The translations under genes and the position numbers were made by a program. Under the pieces are notes generated by a model. It saw only the letters and a program-made list of their open reading frames with translations. It was not told where the DNA came from and searched no databases. A stretch of DNA of 64,000 bases from Clostridium sp. MD294 (GTDB lineage Bacteria > Bacillota > Clostridia > Lachnospirales > Anaerotignaceae). Below are positions 53,605 to 62,610 of this stretch, in pieces. The stretch covers positions 2,172,130 to 2,236,129 of the forward strand of contig NZ_CP097810.1 of the NCBI RefSeq assembly GCF_000364165.2. The letters are read 5' to 3'. Position 1 is the first letter of the stretch. Each line of letters starts with the position of its first letter.

Positions 53605-55212
53605 TTAATATTTAATTTTCCATTTTCCTTCTATTTTCCTAACAGAACATTTTTGTTTTAATTCTTTATTATGATAGTTTCTATTTTCCATTAAAATCGT
53701 CACATTAGGATATAATTGTTTTTCTATATAAATTCCTATTGTTGCACTTTTCTTTATTTCCGCAAGGCGTCCTTCTAACTGTATTAACTTTGTTTCTAAA
53801 CGTTTTTCTGCCATTCTCGTCTGAAATAATGACACTTTTGCTTCTTCTAACTTCTCTGCATCTTTTAATTTTACTTTTCTTTCTTGCTCTTCTACTGCTT
53901 TTTTACACTCTTTCCATTCTTTTTTTGTATCAGTAATATCTTTAACTAATTCTTTAGGATAATTAACTTCTAACTTTGTTAAATTATATGCAGAATTTCC
54001 TACCTCTGATGCTAAAATTTCTACTGCTTTTGCTTTTCCTCCAATAATAAAACCATACTTTCCAGAAAGTTTTATTTTCTGCTCTGACTCTATATTAGAA
54101 TTCAACACATAATCTGCATAAATATTTTTCTTAGCAAAAACATTAGCATGTTCAATAAATAAAGCACTTACCTCTCCTCTCGCCTCAATCTCTGATAAAC
54201 CGCTTCCTTTAATTCCTCCACGTACTACAATATCATTACTAGAGGATAATTTAGCATCTTCTACAACACCATCTACAATGATATTACCACTAGCCTTTAC
54301 TTTAAAACCAGAATGAACATTTCCTTTTACATAAATAGAACCTATAAAATTTAGATTTCCTGTTGTACCATCTACATCATTTACAACCATTACTTTATTA
54401 ATGGAAACTTTATCATTTCTAAATAATATTTCTCCTTCAGCACAAGCTACAATCAATGTTTCTGCTCCATCTTCTACTACTTTAGTATCTTTTCCAGCAT
54501 CAACTCTTGCCTTTACACCTGCTTTGCCTTCAATAACATTTCCAAAAACATCTATACCATCTTTTCCTGCTGTAGGTTTTGTAATTCTGCACAATACATC
54601 ATTTTCTTTTGCTTGTTCTACATGCATCAACTCTTTATAGTCCGCAATACCGGTAACAGGGTCAACTTTAGGCATCCATTTTTGGCCAACATTAAATTGA
54701 AATTCTACTTTGCCATCTTCTCCTGCAACTGCAGGAATTCCTTCTGCAATAATAAAATGGGTATTGTAAACAGGTGCTCTTGATAAACGTTTTACATAAG
54801 CTTCTTTAATACCATATGTTACACCACATTCTTCTAGTATGCTAGAAATCATTTCATGGGGTATTTTTTTTCCTCTTATTTTTGGCTGTGTTATATAAAT
54901 TCCCATTTTTACATTGTTTTCATCAAAATCCACTTTTACAGTAGAGTCTGGCAATGCTCCAAATACCATACTTCTTTTTGCTTCAAAATCATTTTTTGTT
55001 TCTTTTACAACAGGTACTTTTTTACTTTCCATTTCCTGCAAAATTAAACTAAAAAATTCTTTTACTGTTATTTCTCCATACTTTTCTAAATCAAATTCAA
55101 ACTCTGGTGTCTTTGCCAGCAACGCTTTGACTTCATCATGAGATAATTCTACACGTTGTATATCACTAGCCTCTTGCAACATACATTCTAATAGGCTTTG
55201 TCGTTCACTCAT
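53605..55212 (-). CDS. FapA-like (DUF342) polymerisation protein
   Basis: This 535-residue protein belongs to the DUF342/FapA group. An N-terminal helical part (about 1-90) precedes a beta-rich region and a right-handed beta-helix (about 245-400, with repeats such as GSIYVKGNVHSGFKVKASG, IVVRGGIKGSGL and KKNIYADYVLNS), then a coiled coil (about 420-490) and a short C-terminal part. Such proteins assemble at the membrane or in sporulation/flagellar contexts; role here is unknown. ATG 55212 lies behind AAAGGCGTG; the frame opens at 55221. It is directly upstream of the EAL-like gene with an 18-bp gap, suggesting joint function. Confidence 0.85.
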   Translation of the reverse strand: MSERQSLLECMLQEASDIQRVELSHDEVKALLAKTPEFEFDLEKYGEITVKEFFSLILQEMESKKVPVVKETKNDFEAKRSMVFGALPDSTVKVDFDENNVKMGIYITQPKIRGKKIPHEMISSILEECGVTYGIKEAYVKRLSRAPVYNTHFIIAEGIPAVAGEDGKVEFQFNVGQKWMPKVDPVTGIADYKELMHVEQAKENDVLCRITKPTAGKDGIDVFGNVIEGKAGVKARVDAGKDTKVVEDGAETLIVACAEGEILFRNDKVSINKVMVVNDVDGTTGNLNFIGSIYVKGNVHSGFKVKASGNIIVDGVVEDAKLSSSNDIVVRGGIKGSGLSEIEARGEVSALFIEHANVFAKKNIYADYVLNSNIESEQKIKLSGKYGFIIGGKAKAVEILASEVGNSAYNLTKLEVNYPKELVKDITDTKKEWKECKKAVEEQERKVKLKDAEKLEEAKVSLFQTRMAEKRLETKLIQLEGRLAEIKKSATIGIYIEKQLYPNVTILMENRNYHNKELKQKCSVRKIEGKWKIKY

Positions 55213-55380
55213 ATTTATCACGCCTTTCTTACCTCATTTTTTGTAGTTTCCTTTTTTATCTATTATTTTTTGTGTCCTCCTTGTTTTTATATTTCAGTAT
55301 ATCATAACTATAGTAACATTTCAATAAAAAAAGGACTCTTTTTCCTCTAAATTTTGTTTAAAAAATCCATTTAATAGAAC

Positions 55381-55406
55381 AAAAGGCAGTTATATACCTG
55401 CCTTTT
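55381..55406 (-). terminator. Terminator of the sigma/anti-sigma operon
   Basis: On the minus strand AAAAGGCAG and CTGCCTTTT form a perfect stem followed by TGTTC-type sequence; part of the T run lies in the stem. Confidence 0.7.
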
Positions 55407-55411
55407 ACATT

Positions 55412-56164
55412 TTATTGCTCTTCTATTCTTTTTTCTAAAAAAATAGGTTCTACTATTTTCTCTCCTTTTTCTAAATTTATTTTTTCTTTCTGTATTTGTA
55501 AATCATGTTGTTGTACTTTTATTTCTTCTATATCATTTTTTATTTCTTCGTCATAAGCAGTTTGTTTTTCTTCTGGCTTTGCTTCTTCTTTTATAGTATT
55601 CTTTAATTCTGTTTCATAATATTTTTGTTTTTTATTGTCTTTTTTATAAGCAACAAAATTGTCGTCCTCTGACCTTAACAAATCAATGCCTAATTTTAGT
55701 AAAACAATAACAACAAGCAATGTTGGTACTTTACTTAATACAACATAACAAAACCAAAATATTCTACCAAACCAATTTGTAAAATATCCTATAATATTGT
55801 ATACAAAAGTATATATAGCCAAAAAGATACAAAATAGTCCTATTAATTTTCTTCTTTTGAAAAACATTGGCTCTGCTTCTTCTTGACAAAAAGATTTTAA
55901 TTTTTGATAAAATTCTGTATCTGTTTGGTATCTTTCTTCTTTGGTATCACCCTTATAGCGAAAAACATCAAAAAAACTATAACACCATACTATAGGCAAC
56001 ATACAGCTAATAATTTCAAATCCTCCCCTTGTCAAAAAAATCAAACCTATAGGAGCTAAAAACAATGACATTAAAAATACACCCTTTTTTAACATACCTA
56101 AATACATATGACTCATACCAGGTACCATAGCAAATAAAAATACAAGCAATTTATTTTTCTCCAT
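55412..56164 (-). CDS. Membrane protein of the sigma/anti-sigma operon, unknown function
   Basis: This 250-residue protein has about five predicted membrane segments (about 5-60, 108-130 and 140-165) with an N-terminus LVFLFAMVPGMSHMYLGMLKKG resembling TM2-like or LiaI-like small membrane domains, and a highly charged Glu/Lys-rich C-terminal tail (about 170-250). It is overlapped by the anti-sigma gene (14 bp) and has its own site GGAGGGAGAAGATACCTT. A target of the sigma factor or part of its sensing path is plausible but not shown. Confidence 0.7.
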   Translation of the reverse strand: MEKNKLLVFLFAMVPGMSHMYLGMLKKGVFLMSLFLAPIGLIFLTRGGFEIISCMLPIVWCYSFFDVFRYKGDTKEERYQTDTEFYQKLKSFCQEEAEPMFFKRRKLIGLFCIFLAIYTFVYNIIGYFTNWFGRIFWFCYVVLSKVPTLLVVIVLLKLGIDLLRSEDDNFVAYKKDNKKQKYYETELKNTIKEEAKPEEKQTAYDEEIKNDIEEIKVQQHDLQIQKEKINLEKGEKIVEPIFLEKRIEEQ

Positions 56165-56618
56165 AAGGTATCTTCTCCCTCCAATCTAATTTATCTAAAA
56201 TTTGTTGATATTTTTGAGATACATCGTGTAGTACATTTTGATTTTGCCAGCTAAATTTTTCTAATTCTTCCTCAAAACGTTCTACTGTATCATACTGCTG
56301 TGCCATTGTTGTCCAAGAAAACGCTCCTGATGTCCATAATATCATTGAAATACAAGCTGCAGCAACTGCTGTACCAAATCTTTTTTGAGCTAAAAAAGCT
56401 GTTTTATGTTTCACTCGTTTTATTACACGTTTCGCAATATTTTCTTCTATTTCTAATAATGTTATTTTTTCCATTTCTATTAAGTATTGTTCTAAGCATC
56501 TATCACAAAAAGAAAGATGTTCGGATAATTCCAGCCTTTGCATTTCACTTGCTTTTTCAGTTACCAATAAAAAAAAACCTTCTGCTGTGATATGTCCATT
56601 TTGATTAAAAATAGTCAT
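56151..56618 (-). CDS. Anti-sigma factor with zinc-binding domain
   Basis: This 155-residue protein has an N-terminal zinc motif His34-x3-Cys38-x2-Cys41 (SEHLSFCDRC), which is the ZAS/zf-HC2 pattern of anti-sigma factors, and one membrane segment (about 81-102), followed by an outside helical region. It would hold the ECF sigma factor at the membrane until a signal arrives. The start overlaps the sigma stop by ATGA, showing translational coupling. The signal is unknown. Confidence 0.85.
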   Translation of the reverse strand: MTIFNQNGHITAEGFFLLVTEKASEMQRLELSEHLSFCDRCLEQYLIEMEKITLLEIEENIAKRVIKRVKHKTAFLAQKRFGTAVAAACISMILWTSGAFSWTTMAQQYDTVERFEEELEKFSWQNQNVLHDVSQKYQQILDKLDWREKIPYGEK

Positions 56619-57118
56619 TCATTTTCCTCCCCTTTCTTCATTTTTTGTTGTAATATTTTCCTGCCGCGATAAATTTGTGTTTGTACTGTTTTTTGAGGAC
56701 GTTGTAGTATTTTTGCAATTTCACAAATAGATTTTCCTTCTAAAAAATACATACGACTGACCATTTTATAGGGTTCTTGCAAATTTAAAATGTACTTTTT
56801 AATTTTTTGCATACTTTCCTTCTGTAAATATAGTACTTCAGGTAAAGGATACGGGTCTTTTTCTCCTTCACTAATTTCTATACGTTCTTTACGAAAATAT
56901 GCACTTTTTAAATAATCCTTTGCTTTATTTGTTGCAATACGAGCTAGCCAAGGTTTTACAGTTTCTATTTGACAACTTTCTCTGTGGGTATAAGCAGAAA
57001 GAAATGTTTCTTGTGTTAAATTCTGTGCTTCATGATAGTCATGCACCATTTGATAACAGATGGTAAATATTAGCTTTTCATATTGTTCTATGCTTTTTTG
57101 CCATTGTTCTGTTGTCAT
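56615..57118 (-). CDS. ECF-type RNA polymerase sigma factor
   Basis: This 167-residue sigma-70 family protein has region 2 (YEKLIFTICYQMVHDYHEAQNLTQETFLSAY) and region 4 with MYFLEGKSICEIAKILQRPQKTVQTQIYRGRKIL. The spacing and absence of regions 1 and 3 mark an ECF sigma. It is the first gene of the operon sigma, anti-sigma, membrane protein, and is probably autoregulated. Start ATG 57118 follows GGGGGAATGCAGAAAG. Confidence 0.9.
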   Translation of the reverse strand: MTTEQWQKSIEQYEKLIFTICYQMVHDYHEAQNLTQETFLSAYTHRESCQIETVKPWLARIATNKAKDYLKSAYFRKERIEISEGEKDPYPLPEVLYLQKESMQKIKKYILNLQEPYKMVSRMYFLEGKSICEIAKILQRPQKTVQTQIYRGRKILQQKMKKGEENE

Positions 57119-57251
57119 CTTTCTGCATTCCCCCTTTCTGCCAAATATTAAAACTACATTTTTATTTGCACCCTTATAAAGTAAAACGACAGAAAGAGTA
57201 AAAAAACTTCAAAAAAATAAAACTTTCTAAATTAATTTTTTGAATTTTTTA

Positions 57252-57944
57252 TTATAGTGGTATTTTTTTAGGACAAAAATGAATACTATCACAAGATACT
57301 AAATCATAATATATCATATCCTGCTTTTTTAATAAACTATTTTGCCAATACTGTTCTCCATGTAAATGAGCATAATATAAATGCGTTACAGGATATTTTT
57401 TTATAATTTCTAAAAAATCAGAATGTTCTTTTTTATCATTGGTAGGCGGAAAATGGAGCAGTACAATAATTTGTTCTGCTCCTTTTTTCATAGCATCGTC
57501 TAAAGACAATTTCAATCTTATTACTTCTCTATGGTATATTTTTTCATATTGTGGTGTAAAAAAGGTATCATTAGGACAAATCCAGCCTCTTGTACCACAA
57601 ATAAAAACATTATCATATTTTATACTATTATTTCGTAAAAATATAATGTTATGATACATTTTTTGTATTTTAGAAATATTACTCCACCAATAATCATGAT
57701 TTCCACAAATACAAATTTTCTTTCCTGGCAATGTTTCTATAAAATCAAAATCTGGTTTTGTCTGCTCTATTGTCATTCCCCAAGAAATATCACCTAAAAG
57801 CAATATTGTATCTTTTTGCTGTATACATTCTCTCCAATTTTTTTCTATTTTTTGAATATGATTTTTCCATTCCTTGCCAAATCTATCCATTGTTTTATTT
57901 ACTCCAAGACCTAAATGTAAATCCCCTATGGCAAATAATGCCAT
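57252..57944 (-). CDS. Metallophosphoesterase
   Basis: This 230-residue calcineurin-like phosphoesterase has all metal motifs: GDLHLG, LLLGDISWG, CGNHDYWW, LLHFPP and YAHLHGE. It acts on a phosphate ester of unknown identity. ATG 57944 follows AGGGGGAGC; the frame opens at 57977. It slightly overlaps (by open frame only) the lipoprotein gene upstream. Confidence 0.92.
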   Translation of the reverse strand: MALFAIGDLHLGLGVNKTMDRFGKEWKNHIQKIEKNWRECIQQKDTILLLGDISWGMTIEQTKPDFDFIETLPGKKICICGNHDYWWSNISKIQKMYHNIIFLRNNSIKYDNVFICGTRGWICPNDTFFTPQYEKIYHREVIRLKLSLDDAMKKGAEQIIVLLHFPPTNDKKEHSDFLEIIKKYPVTHLYYAHLHGEQYWQNSLLKKQDMIYYDLVSCDSIHFCPKKIPL

Positions 57945-57969
57945 ATTGCTCCCCCTCTCTTTATTGTAT

Positions 57970-58908
57970 CTATACAATATAGTTTTGATAGAATGTATTA
58001 TCTATAATATCCCTTATTTTTTCTAATTCTATACTGTATTGATAGTAACTTTTATCATCAATATATATCATCACTAATTTATTATCCCATAAATACCAAT
58101 CAAACACACGCTTTTCCCACAGTATTTCTGCTCCTTCATCACCTTCTGTAAAAAAAGTTCTTCTATTATTGTTTTTTAATATTTCTAGTATTTCATCTCT
58201 CATATAATTTGTATTCTCTAATACTTTACTAAAATATGGTGTTTCTTTTTCATAATATGGTATTGGTGTAAATTGGTCTGTTTCTAGCAATGTTAACAGA
58301 GCATCAAAATCTGTAATCATTTCATTTAACTGAAGTAATCTATTTTCTGCTAAACTGAGTGTTGTTCCTACTGCTCCACAATTCAAAGCACTACCCACTG
58401 CTGAAATACTTTCTTCATATAATACACTTATTATTTTTTCATTTGCTGTTTGTACTCTATAATACGTAGTAATAATTTTAGGTTCTCTTTTACTTTCTCC
58501 CTCTGTTGCAGTAGAAACTGTATTTTGTTCTGCAAAAAAATTTGTAGAACCTTCTCTTAAAAGTACTGTTTTTGCAATATCATTATTTACTTGTTCTAAT
58601 AAAATCTCTTGTTTTGTGTCTTCTGGTAAAATACTAACACTATCAATTTGAGGATAATATACTTCTGTTGTATTGTTTCCATCTGCTCCTACTAAATAAT
58701 ATCCTTTTTGAATAGTATAATTCAAATTTTCTGTTGAAACAGCCTTATTTTCTGTTTGGGCAAAATAAGACATATTTAAAGTATCTAATGGATTATTATT
58801 TTGCACTTCATTTTCTATTACATTTGATTGTTGTTGTGAACTACACCCTATTATACCAAATGGTATAATAATACAAGCTGTTATTAATAATACACTTACC
58901 CTTTTCAT
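57970..58908 (-). CDS. Hypothetical lipoprotein
   Basis: This 312-residue secreted lipoprotein has lipobox IIGCSSQ (Cys22). It is rich in Thr, Asn and Glu, with beta-rich repeats. The segment AKTVLLREGS...TTYYRVQTANEKIISVLYEES resembles DUF4163/DUF3298-type extracellular domains, but this is only a vague similarity. Start ATG 58908 follows AAAGGAATTTTT. It is in line with the alarmone synthetase gene upstream and the phosphoesterase gene downstream. Confidence 0.75.
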   Translation of the reverse strand: MKRVSVLLITACIIIPFGIIGCSSQQQSNVIENEVQNNNPLDTLNMSYFAQTENKAVSTENLNYTIQKGYYLVGADGNNTTEVYYPQIDSVSILPEDTKQEILLEQVNNDIAKTVLLREGSTNFFAEQNTVSTATEGESKREPKIITTYYRVQTANEKIISVLYEESISAVGSALNCGAVGTTLSLAENRLLQLNEMITDFDALLTLLETDQFTPIPYYEKETPYFSKVLENTNYMRDEILEILKNNNRRTFFTEGDEGAEILWEKRVFDWYLWDNKLVMIYIDDKSYYQYSIELEKIRDIIDNTFYQNYIV

Positions 58909-58929
58909 AAAAATTCCTTTCTGCTTTTT

Positions 58930-59727
58930 TTAAATGCGATATAATTCTGCCATAATATTTAATTTTTCATTAAATTCTCTTAATTTATCTACATCATCTG
59001 CCTCCCATAAATCTATAAATTCTTTGTTGATTTTATTCATATCATTTAATTTTGCCACAAAATACAAATTTTGTATATTCTCTAATATATTATTTACTAA
59101 ATTTTGTTTAATTTCATTTAATTGTTGTGCATTAATAATTTCTCCTCTTATAGTAGACATTTCTGTATCTAAATGAAATGCTGCATCTGCACAGTTTGTT
59201 AATCTGTCTTGTATAGATTCCGGTATATTTCCACTATATTTATACCTTAAAGAATGCTCTGCTGTTGCCCAAAAATTCATAGCAAGCGTTCTAATTTGTA
59301 TTTCTGCCATTACTTCTCTATAACCAAAAGCAGTATTTAAAGGATATTTTATAATAATATGATAACTTTGATACCCACTAGGCTTTTTATTTTTTACATA
59401 GTCTTTTTCTTCTACAATTTCCATATCTCGCCCATTTCTCATTTTTATCATATCAATTACTTTATAAATATCCTCTACAAATTGACATAATATTCTAATA
59501 CCTGCAATATCTTCAATTTCTTGTTCCATTTTCTCATAAGAAACCTGTTTTCTTGCAATTTTATCCATAATACTTGCTGCTTTTTTAACTCTCCCTGAAA
59601 CATTTTCTATAGGACAATAGACACCCAAATTTTTACATTCTTTTTGTATACTATGAAATTTTACAAGCAATTCTTCTACTGTTTGCTGATAAGGATAAAG
59701 CAGTTCTTTCCAATTTATTACTTCCAT
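58930..59727 (-). CDS. Small (p)ppGpp synthetase of the RelQ/YjbM type
   Basis: This 265-residue protein has only the RelA/SpoT synthetase domain: GRVKKAASIMDKIARK, IEDIAGIRILCQF, the KPSGYQSYHIIIKYP motif and VMAEIQIRTLAMNFWATAEH, followed by a helical C-terminus. It should make ppGpp or pppGpp without hydrolase activity. ATG 59727 follows GGAGGTGTTTTTAT. The promoter lies at 59790-59818 on the minus strand and a 10-bp hairpin (59744-59773) sits just before the ribosome site. Confidence 0.9.
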   Translation of the reverse strand: MEVINWKELLYPYQQTVEELLVKFHSIQKECKNLGVYCPIENVSGRVKKAASIMDKIARKQVSYEKMEQEIEDIAGIRILCQFVEDIYKVIDMIKMRNGRDMEIVEEKDYVKNKKPSGYQSYHIIIKYPLNTAFGYREVMAEIQIRTLAMNFWATAEHSLRYKYSGNIPESIQDRLTNCADAAFHLDTEMSTIRGEIINAQQLNEIKQNLVNNILENIQNLYFVAKLNDMNKINKEFIDLWEADDVDKLREFNEKLNIMAELYRI

Positions 59728-59743
59728 ATAAAAACACCTCCAT

Positions 59744-59773
59744 GATGAAAATATATTCTTTTATTTTCATCGT
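59744..59773 (-). repeat. Leader hairpin before the alarmone synthetase
   Basis: GATGAAAATA (59744-59753) pairs with TATTTTCATC (59764-59773). It lies directly upstream of the GGAGGTG (59733-59740) and could modulate translation or be a repressor site. Confidence 0.5.
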
Positions 59774-59789
59774 CATTATCTACATTTAT

Positions 59790-59818
59790 TTTACAACATA
59801 TTTTTAAAAAAGCCAATA
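59790..59818 (-). promoter_or_regulatory. Promoter of the alarmone synthetase gene
   Basis: On the minus strand TTGGCT (59813-59818) and TAAAAT (59790-59795) are 17 bp apart. Confidence 0.55.
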
Positions 59819-59840
59819 CAAAGCCTAAACTGTGTTTATA

Positions 59841-59869
59841 TTGATTTTTTTTTTAATCTATTTTATAAT
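59841..59869 (+). promoter_or_regulatory. Promoter of the glucokinase gene
   Basis: TTGATT (59841-59846) and TATAAT (59864-59869) are separated by 17 bp of mostly T; the transcript would start about 65 nt before the glucokinase ATG. Confidence 0.65.
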
Positions 59870-59941
59870 AAAAAACAAGGGGAGATACAATTTTACATTA
59901 TTACTATATTATATTGTATTAACAGGGAAGGAGTAAAAACT

Positions 59942-60904
59942 ATGGCAAATGAAAAAAAATATCGTATTGGTATTGACTTAGGTGGTACAAACATAAAAGT
60001 AGGCATTGTAGACCAAAGCCATAAAATTATTGCAAATCATTCTGTTAAAACATTAGCAGAACGTAATTACAAAGAAATTGTAAAAGATATGGCAGATGCA
60101 GTATTTTTTGTATTAGAAAAAACAGGTATTTCTATTTCAGAATGTAGTGCATTAGGTATTGGTAGTCCTGGTTGTATTGACTCTAAAAATGGTGTTGTCG
60201 TATTTGCAGGAAATTTGAATTGGGAACATATTCCCATATTAGAAGAATTAAAAAAATATATTGATTTACCTATGGGTTTATCAAATGATGCTAACTGTGC
60301 TGCATTAGGGGAAGTTGTTGGTGGTGCTGCTATGGAATATGAAAATGCTGTTATGATTACATTAGGCACTGGTGTTGGTGGCGGTATCGTTATGAATAGA
60401 AAAATATTTGAAGGCGGTCATGCTGGAGGCACAGAATTAGGTCATATTACGATTATTTCTGGTGGTGAATATTGTACTTGTGGTAGACATGGCTGTTTTG
60501 AGGCATATTCTTCTGCCACAGCACTTATTCGTGATACTAAACGTGCCGCACAAAAATATACTAATTCTCTTTTAAATACTCTTTGTAATGGAAATTTAGA
60601 AGAAATCAATGGTATTACTCCTTTTGATGCTGCTAAAAAAGGAGATGCTGCTGGCAAAGAAGTAGTAGAAAATTATATTAAATATTTAGGAGAAGGCATT
60701 GTTAATATGGTAAATATATTCCGTCCAGATGTTGTATTATTAAGTGGTGGTGTTTGTAATCAAGGTAGCTATTTAACAGACCCTTTAAATGAATATATTA
60801 GAAAATATTGCTTTGCTGGAGAGAGAGCTTTTATTCCTCCTATTATTCGTGCTACATTAGGAAATGATGCTGGTATTATTGGTGCAGCTTCTATAGTAGA
60901 ATAA
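59942..60904 (+). CDS. glkA: ROK family glucokinase
   Basis: This 320-residue sugar kinase has the ATP-binding IGIDLGGTNIKVGIV, the catalytic Asp in LSNDANCAALGE, GHITIISGGEYCTCGRHGCFEAYSS with the ROK zinc ligands (one His and three Cys) and ALGNDAGIIGAAS at the end. It phosphorylates glucose, so it feeds glucose freed by the GH31/GH13 enzymes into glycolysis. Start ATG 59942 follows GGGAAGGAGTAAAAACT. Other ROK substrates cannot be excluded by eye. Confidence 0.92.
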   Translation: MANEKKYRIGIDLGGTNIKVGIVDQSHKIIANHSVKTLAERNYKEIVKDMADAVFFVLEKTGISISECSALGIGSPGCIDSKNGVVVFAGNLNWEHIPILEELKKYIDLPMGLSNDANCAALGEVVGGAAMEYENAVMITLGTGVGGGIVMNRKIFEGGHAGGTELGHITIISGGEYCTCGRHGCFEAYSSATALIRDTKRAAQKYTNSLLNTLCNGNLEEINGITPFDAAKKGDAAGKEVVENYIKYLGEGIVNMVNIFRPDVVLLSGGVCNQGSYLTDPLNEYIRKYCFAGERAFIPPIIRATLGNDAGIIGAASIVE

Positions 60905-60914
60905 TTATCAGTGG

Positions 60915-60950
60915 AAACAAGCCCAAGTAAATACTTGGGTTTGTTTTATT
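60915..60950. terminator. Terminator between glucokinase and endonuclease V genes
   Basis: AAACAAGCCCAAGTA pairs with TACTTGGGTTTGTTT (one mismatch) and is followed by TATT; the A run on the other side gives a weaker T run for the minus-strand gene. Confidence 0.85.
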
Positions 60951-61653
60951 GTCTAAATTCTTTTCGCTTGATATGCGTTTCTAAATCTGCATATCTTGTA
61001 GGAATAGGAATATGACTTTGTTTATCTGTTAGTAGTATTACTAATTTTGTTGCAGTATCTATATCTATGTAGTTTCCTACAGATACAAATATAGGTTTTA
61101 CATTTTTACGTGTTATAACAGCTCTACCTATTATATTGTTGTCTTTTGTAATATTGGAATATTTTCCAATATCATTTTCTGGCATAACAAATTTAGCTCC
61201 CTCTACACTAAAATATTTCTTTGCAATTCCTATTGTAGGCTTTTCTAAATAAAACGATGCGTGTGTTGCCAAACCTACACCTCTTGAGTGTAATATTCCA
61301 TTTCCATCAAACAAAAATATATCTGGTTTCGATTTTAATTTTATTACTGTTTGCATAATAAGAGGTAATTCTCTAAATGCTAAACAACCTGAAATATATG
61401 GAAATTTTACTTCTCCTATAAAATGTTGTTTTTCTACTACTTGTTTTGTATTAAAATCTATTACTATAACACAACATACTGCCATTTCTTTATTATTTTC
61501 TTTCCAATATGCAATATCTACTCCTGCTACTGTTTTTATATTTTCTAATGAAATAGAATTACTTTGTATTACTTTAGAGGACAATTTATATTGTATTTGA
61601 ATACAGTACTGTTCTGATAAATTTAAAAACTCTGCTGTATTAAATTGTTTCAT
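60946..61653 (-). CDS. nfi: Endonuclease V (deoxyinosine 3' endonuclease)
   Basis: This 235-residue repair nuclease nicks near deoxyinosine. It has VAGVDIAYW (catalytic Asp), FPYISGCLAFRELPLI and FLFDGNGILHSRGVGLATHASFYLEKPTIGIAKK. The usual DGxGxxHPRxxGLASH is here DGNGILHSRGVGLATH, a mild variant (Ser for Pro). Start ATG 61653 follows ATAAGGAGCAATAGCAT. It lies between glk and cobalamin genes with no obvious link. Confidence 0.92.
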   Translation of the reverse strand: MKQFNTAEFLNLSEQYCIQIQYKLSSKVIQSNSISLENIKTVAGVDIAYWKENNKEMAVCCVIVIDFNTKQVVEKQHFIGEVKFPYISGCLAFRELPLIMQTVIKLKSKPDIFLFDGNGILHSRGVGLATHASFYLEKPTIGIAKKYFSVEGAKFVMPENDIGKYSNITKDNNIIGRAVITRKNVKPIFVSVGNYIDIDTATKLVILLTDKQSHIPIPTRYADLETHIKRKEFRQ

Positions 61654-61683
61654 ATGCTATTGCTCCTTATATTATACAAAAAA

Positions 61684-61944
61684 TTACTTTTGTTTATTCT
61701 CTTTATACTGAAGCAATGTCAAAAGTATTGCATTTGCAAAATTTAAAATCGCCATAACAATATCATATTTCTTTTTAGATTTTCTATATTTTACAATATA
61801 GTCTATTCCACTATATGCCCAAAAAACAGAAAATACTTGTTTTGTATCTAATCCTTTTTTGATACGATAAATAGAAACACCTAAAAGTGCTGCCAAAAAT
61901 GTTAATATACCTAAATGTATTACTAATTCTTTTTCTTCTTTCAT
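61684..61944 (-). CDS. Small membrane-associated protein of unknown function (86 aa)
   Basis: ATG 61944 follows a good AAAGGGGGCTTATATCAT. The product has one clear hydrophobic segment (about 7-25), a basic middle (KYRKSKKKYD) and a second hydrophobic patch (about 63-78). It stands between cbiC and nfi in the same orientation. No family is recognised. Confidence 0.65.
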   Translation of the reverse strand: MKEEKELVIHLGILTFLAALLGVSIYRIKKGLDTKQVFSVFWAYSGIDYIVKYRKSKKKYDIVMAILNFANAILLTLLQYKENKQK

Positions 61945-61962
61945 ATGATATAAGCCCCCTTT

Positions 61963-62610
61963 TTATTTTTCTCTTGTTATTAACTCATATAACAAAGCAT
62001 TACATATTGCTGCTGCTACATTACTGCCTCCTTTTCGTCCCTTTGCTACAATAGAAGGTACTGATAAAGATAATATTAACTCTTTTGCTTGTATTACATT
62101 TACAAATCCTACAGGTACTGCAATAATTAGTTCTGGTTTTATTTTATTTTGTTTCACTAATTCATATATTTTAATCAGTGCAGTAGGAGCATTTCCTATT
62201 GCAAATATAAGTGGTTTTTGTAATTGTGTTGCTTTTTCCATGCTAGCAACAGCTCTTGTAATATTTTGTTTTTTTGCAGTTTCTGCAACATCTTTATCTG
62301 ACATAAAACAACATACTTCACCACCCAAATGTTCTACAAATTTTTTATTTATACCAGATTTTACCATATTAGTATCTGTTACAATGCAAGCTCCTTTTTG
62401 AAGTGCTTGTTTTCCTTTTTGTATTGCATCATTGCAAAAACATAATGTACTCAAATATTCAAAATCTGCAGTAGTATGTATTACTCTTTTTATAATTGCT
62501 TGTTGCTCTTTCTGTATAATTTTATCTGAATATTCTTTTTCTATGATTTCTGTAATTATTTCGAAACTTCTTTTCTCAATGTCCTGAGGATTGATATGTT
62601 CTATATTCAT
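61963..62610 (-). CDS. cbiC: Precorrin-8X/cobalt-precorrin-8 methylmutase
   Basis: This 215-residue protein carries the sulfur-free 1,2-methyl shift that yields hydrogenobyrinate or cobyrinate in vitamin B12 synthesis. The catalytic His45 is in RVIHTTADF, with NMVKSGINKKF and GNAPTALIKI as further family features. Start ATG 62610 follows GGAGGTGAATAA, one base after the cobQ stop. The pair marks a cobalamin synthesis operon that continues beyond the right edge. Confidence 0.93.
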   Translation of the reverse strand: MNIEHINPQDIEKRSFEIITEIIEKEYSDKIIQKEQQAIIKRVIHTTADFEYLSTLCFCNDAIQKGKQALQKGACIVTDTNMVKSGINKKFVEHLGGEVCCFMSDKDVAETAKKQNITRAVASMEKATQLQKPLIFAIGNAPTALIKIYELVKQNKIKPELIIAVPVGFVNVIQAKELILSLSVPSIVAKGRKGGSNVAAAICNALLYELITREK

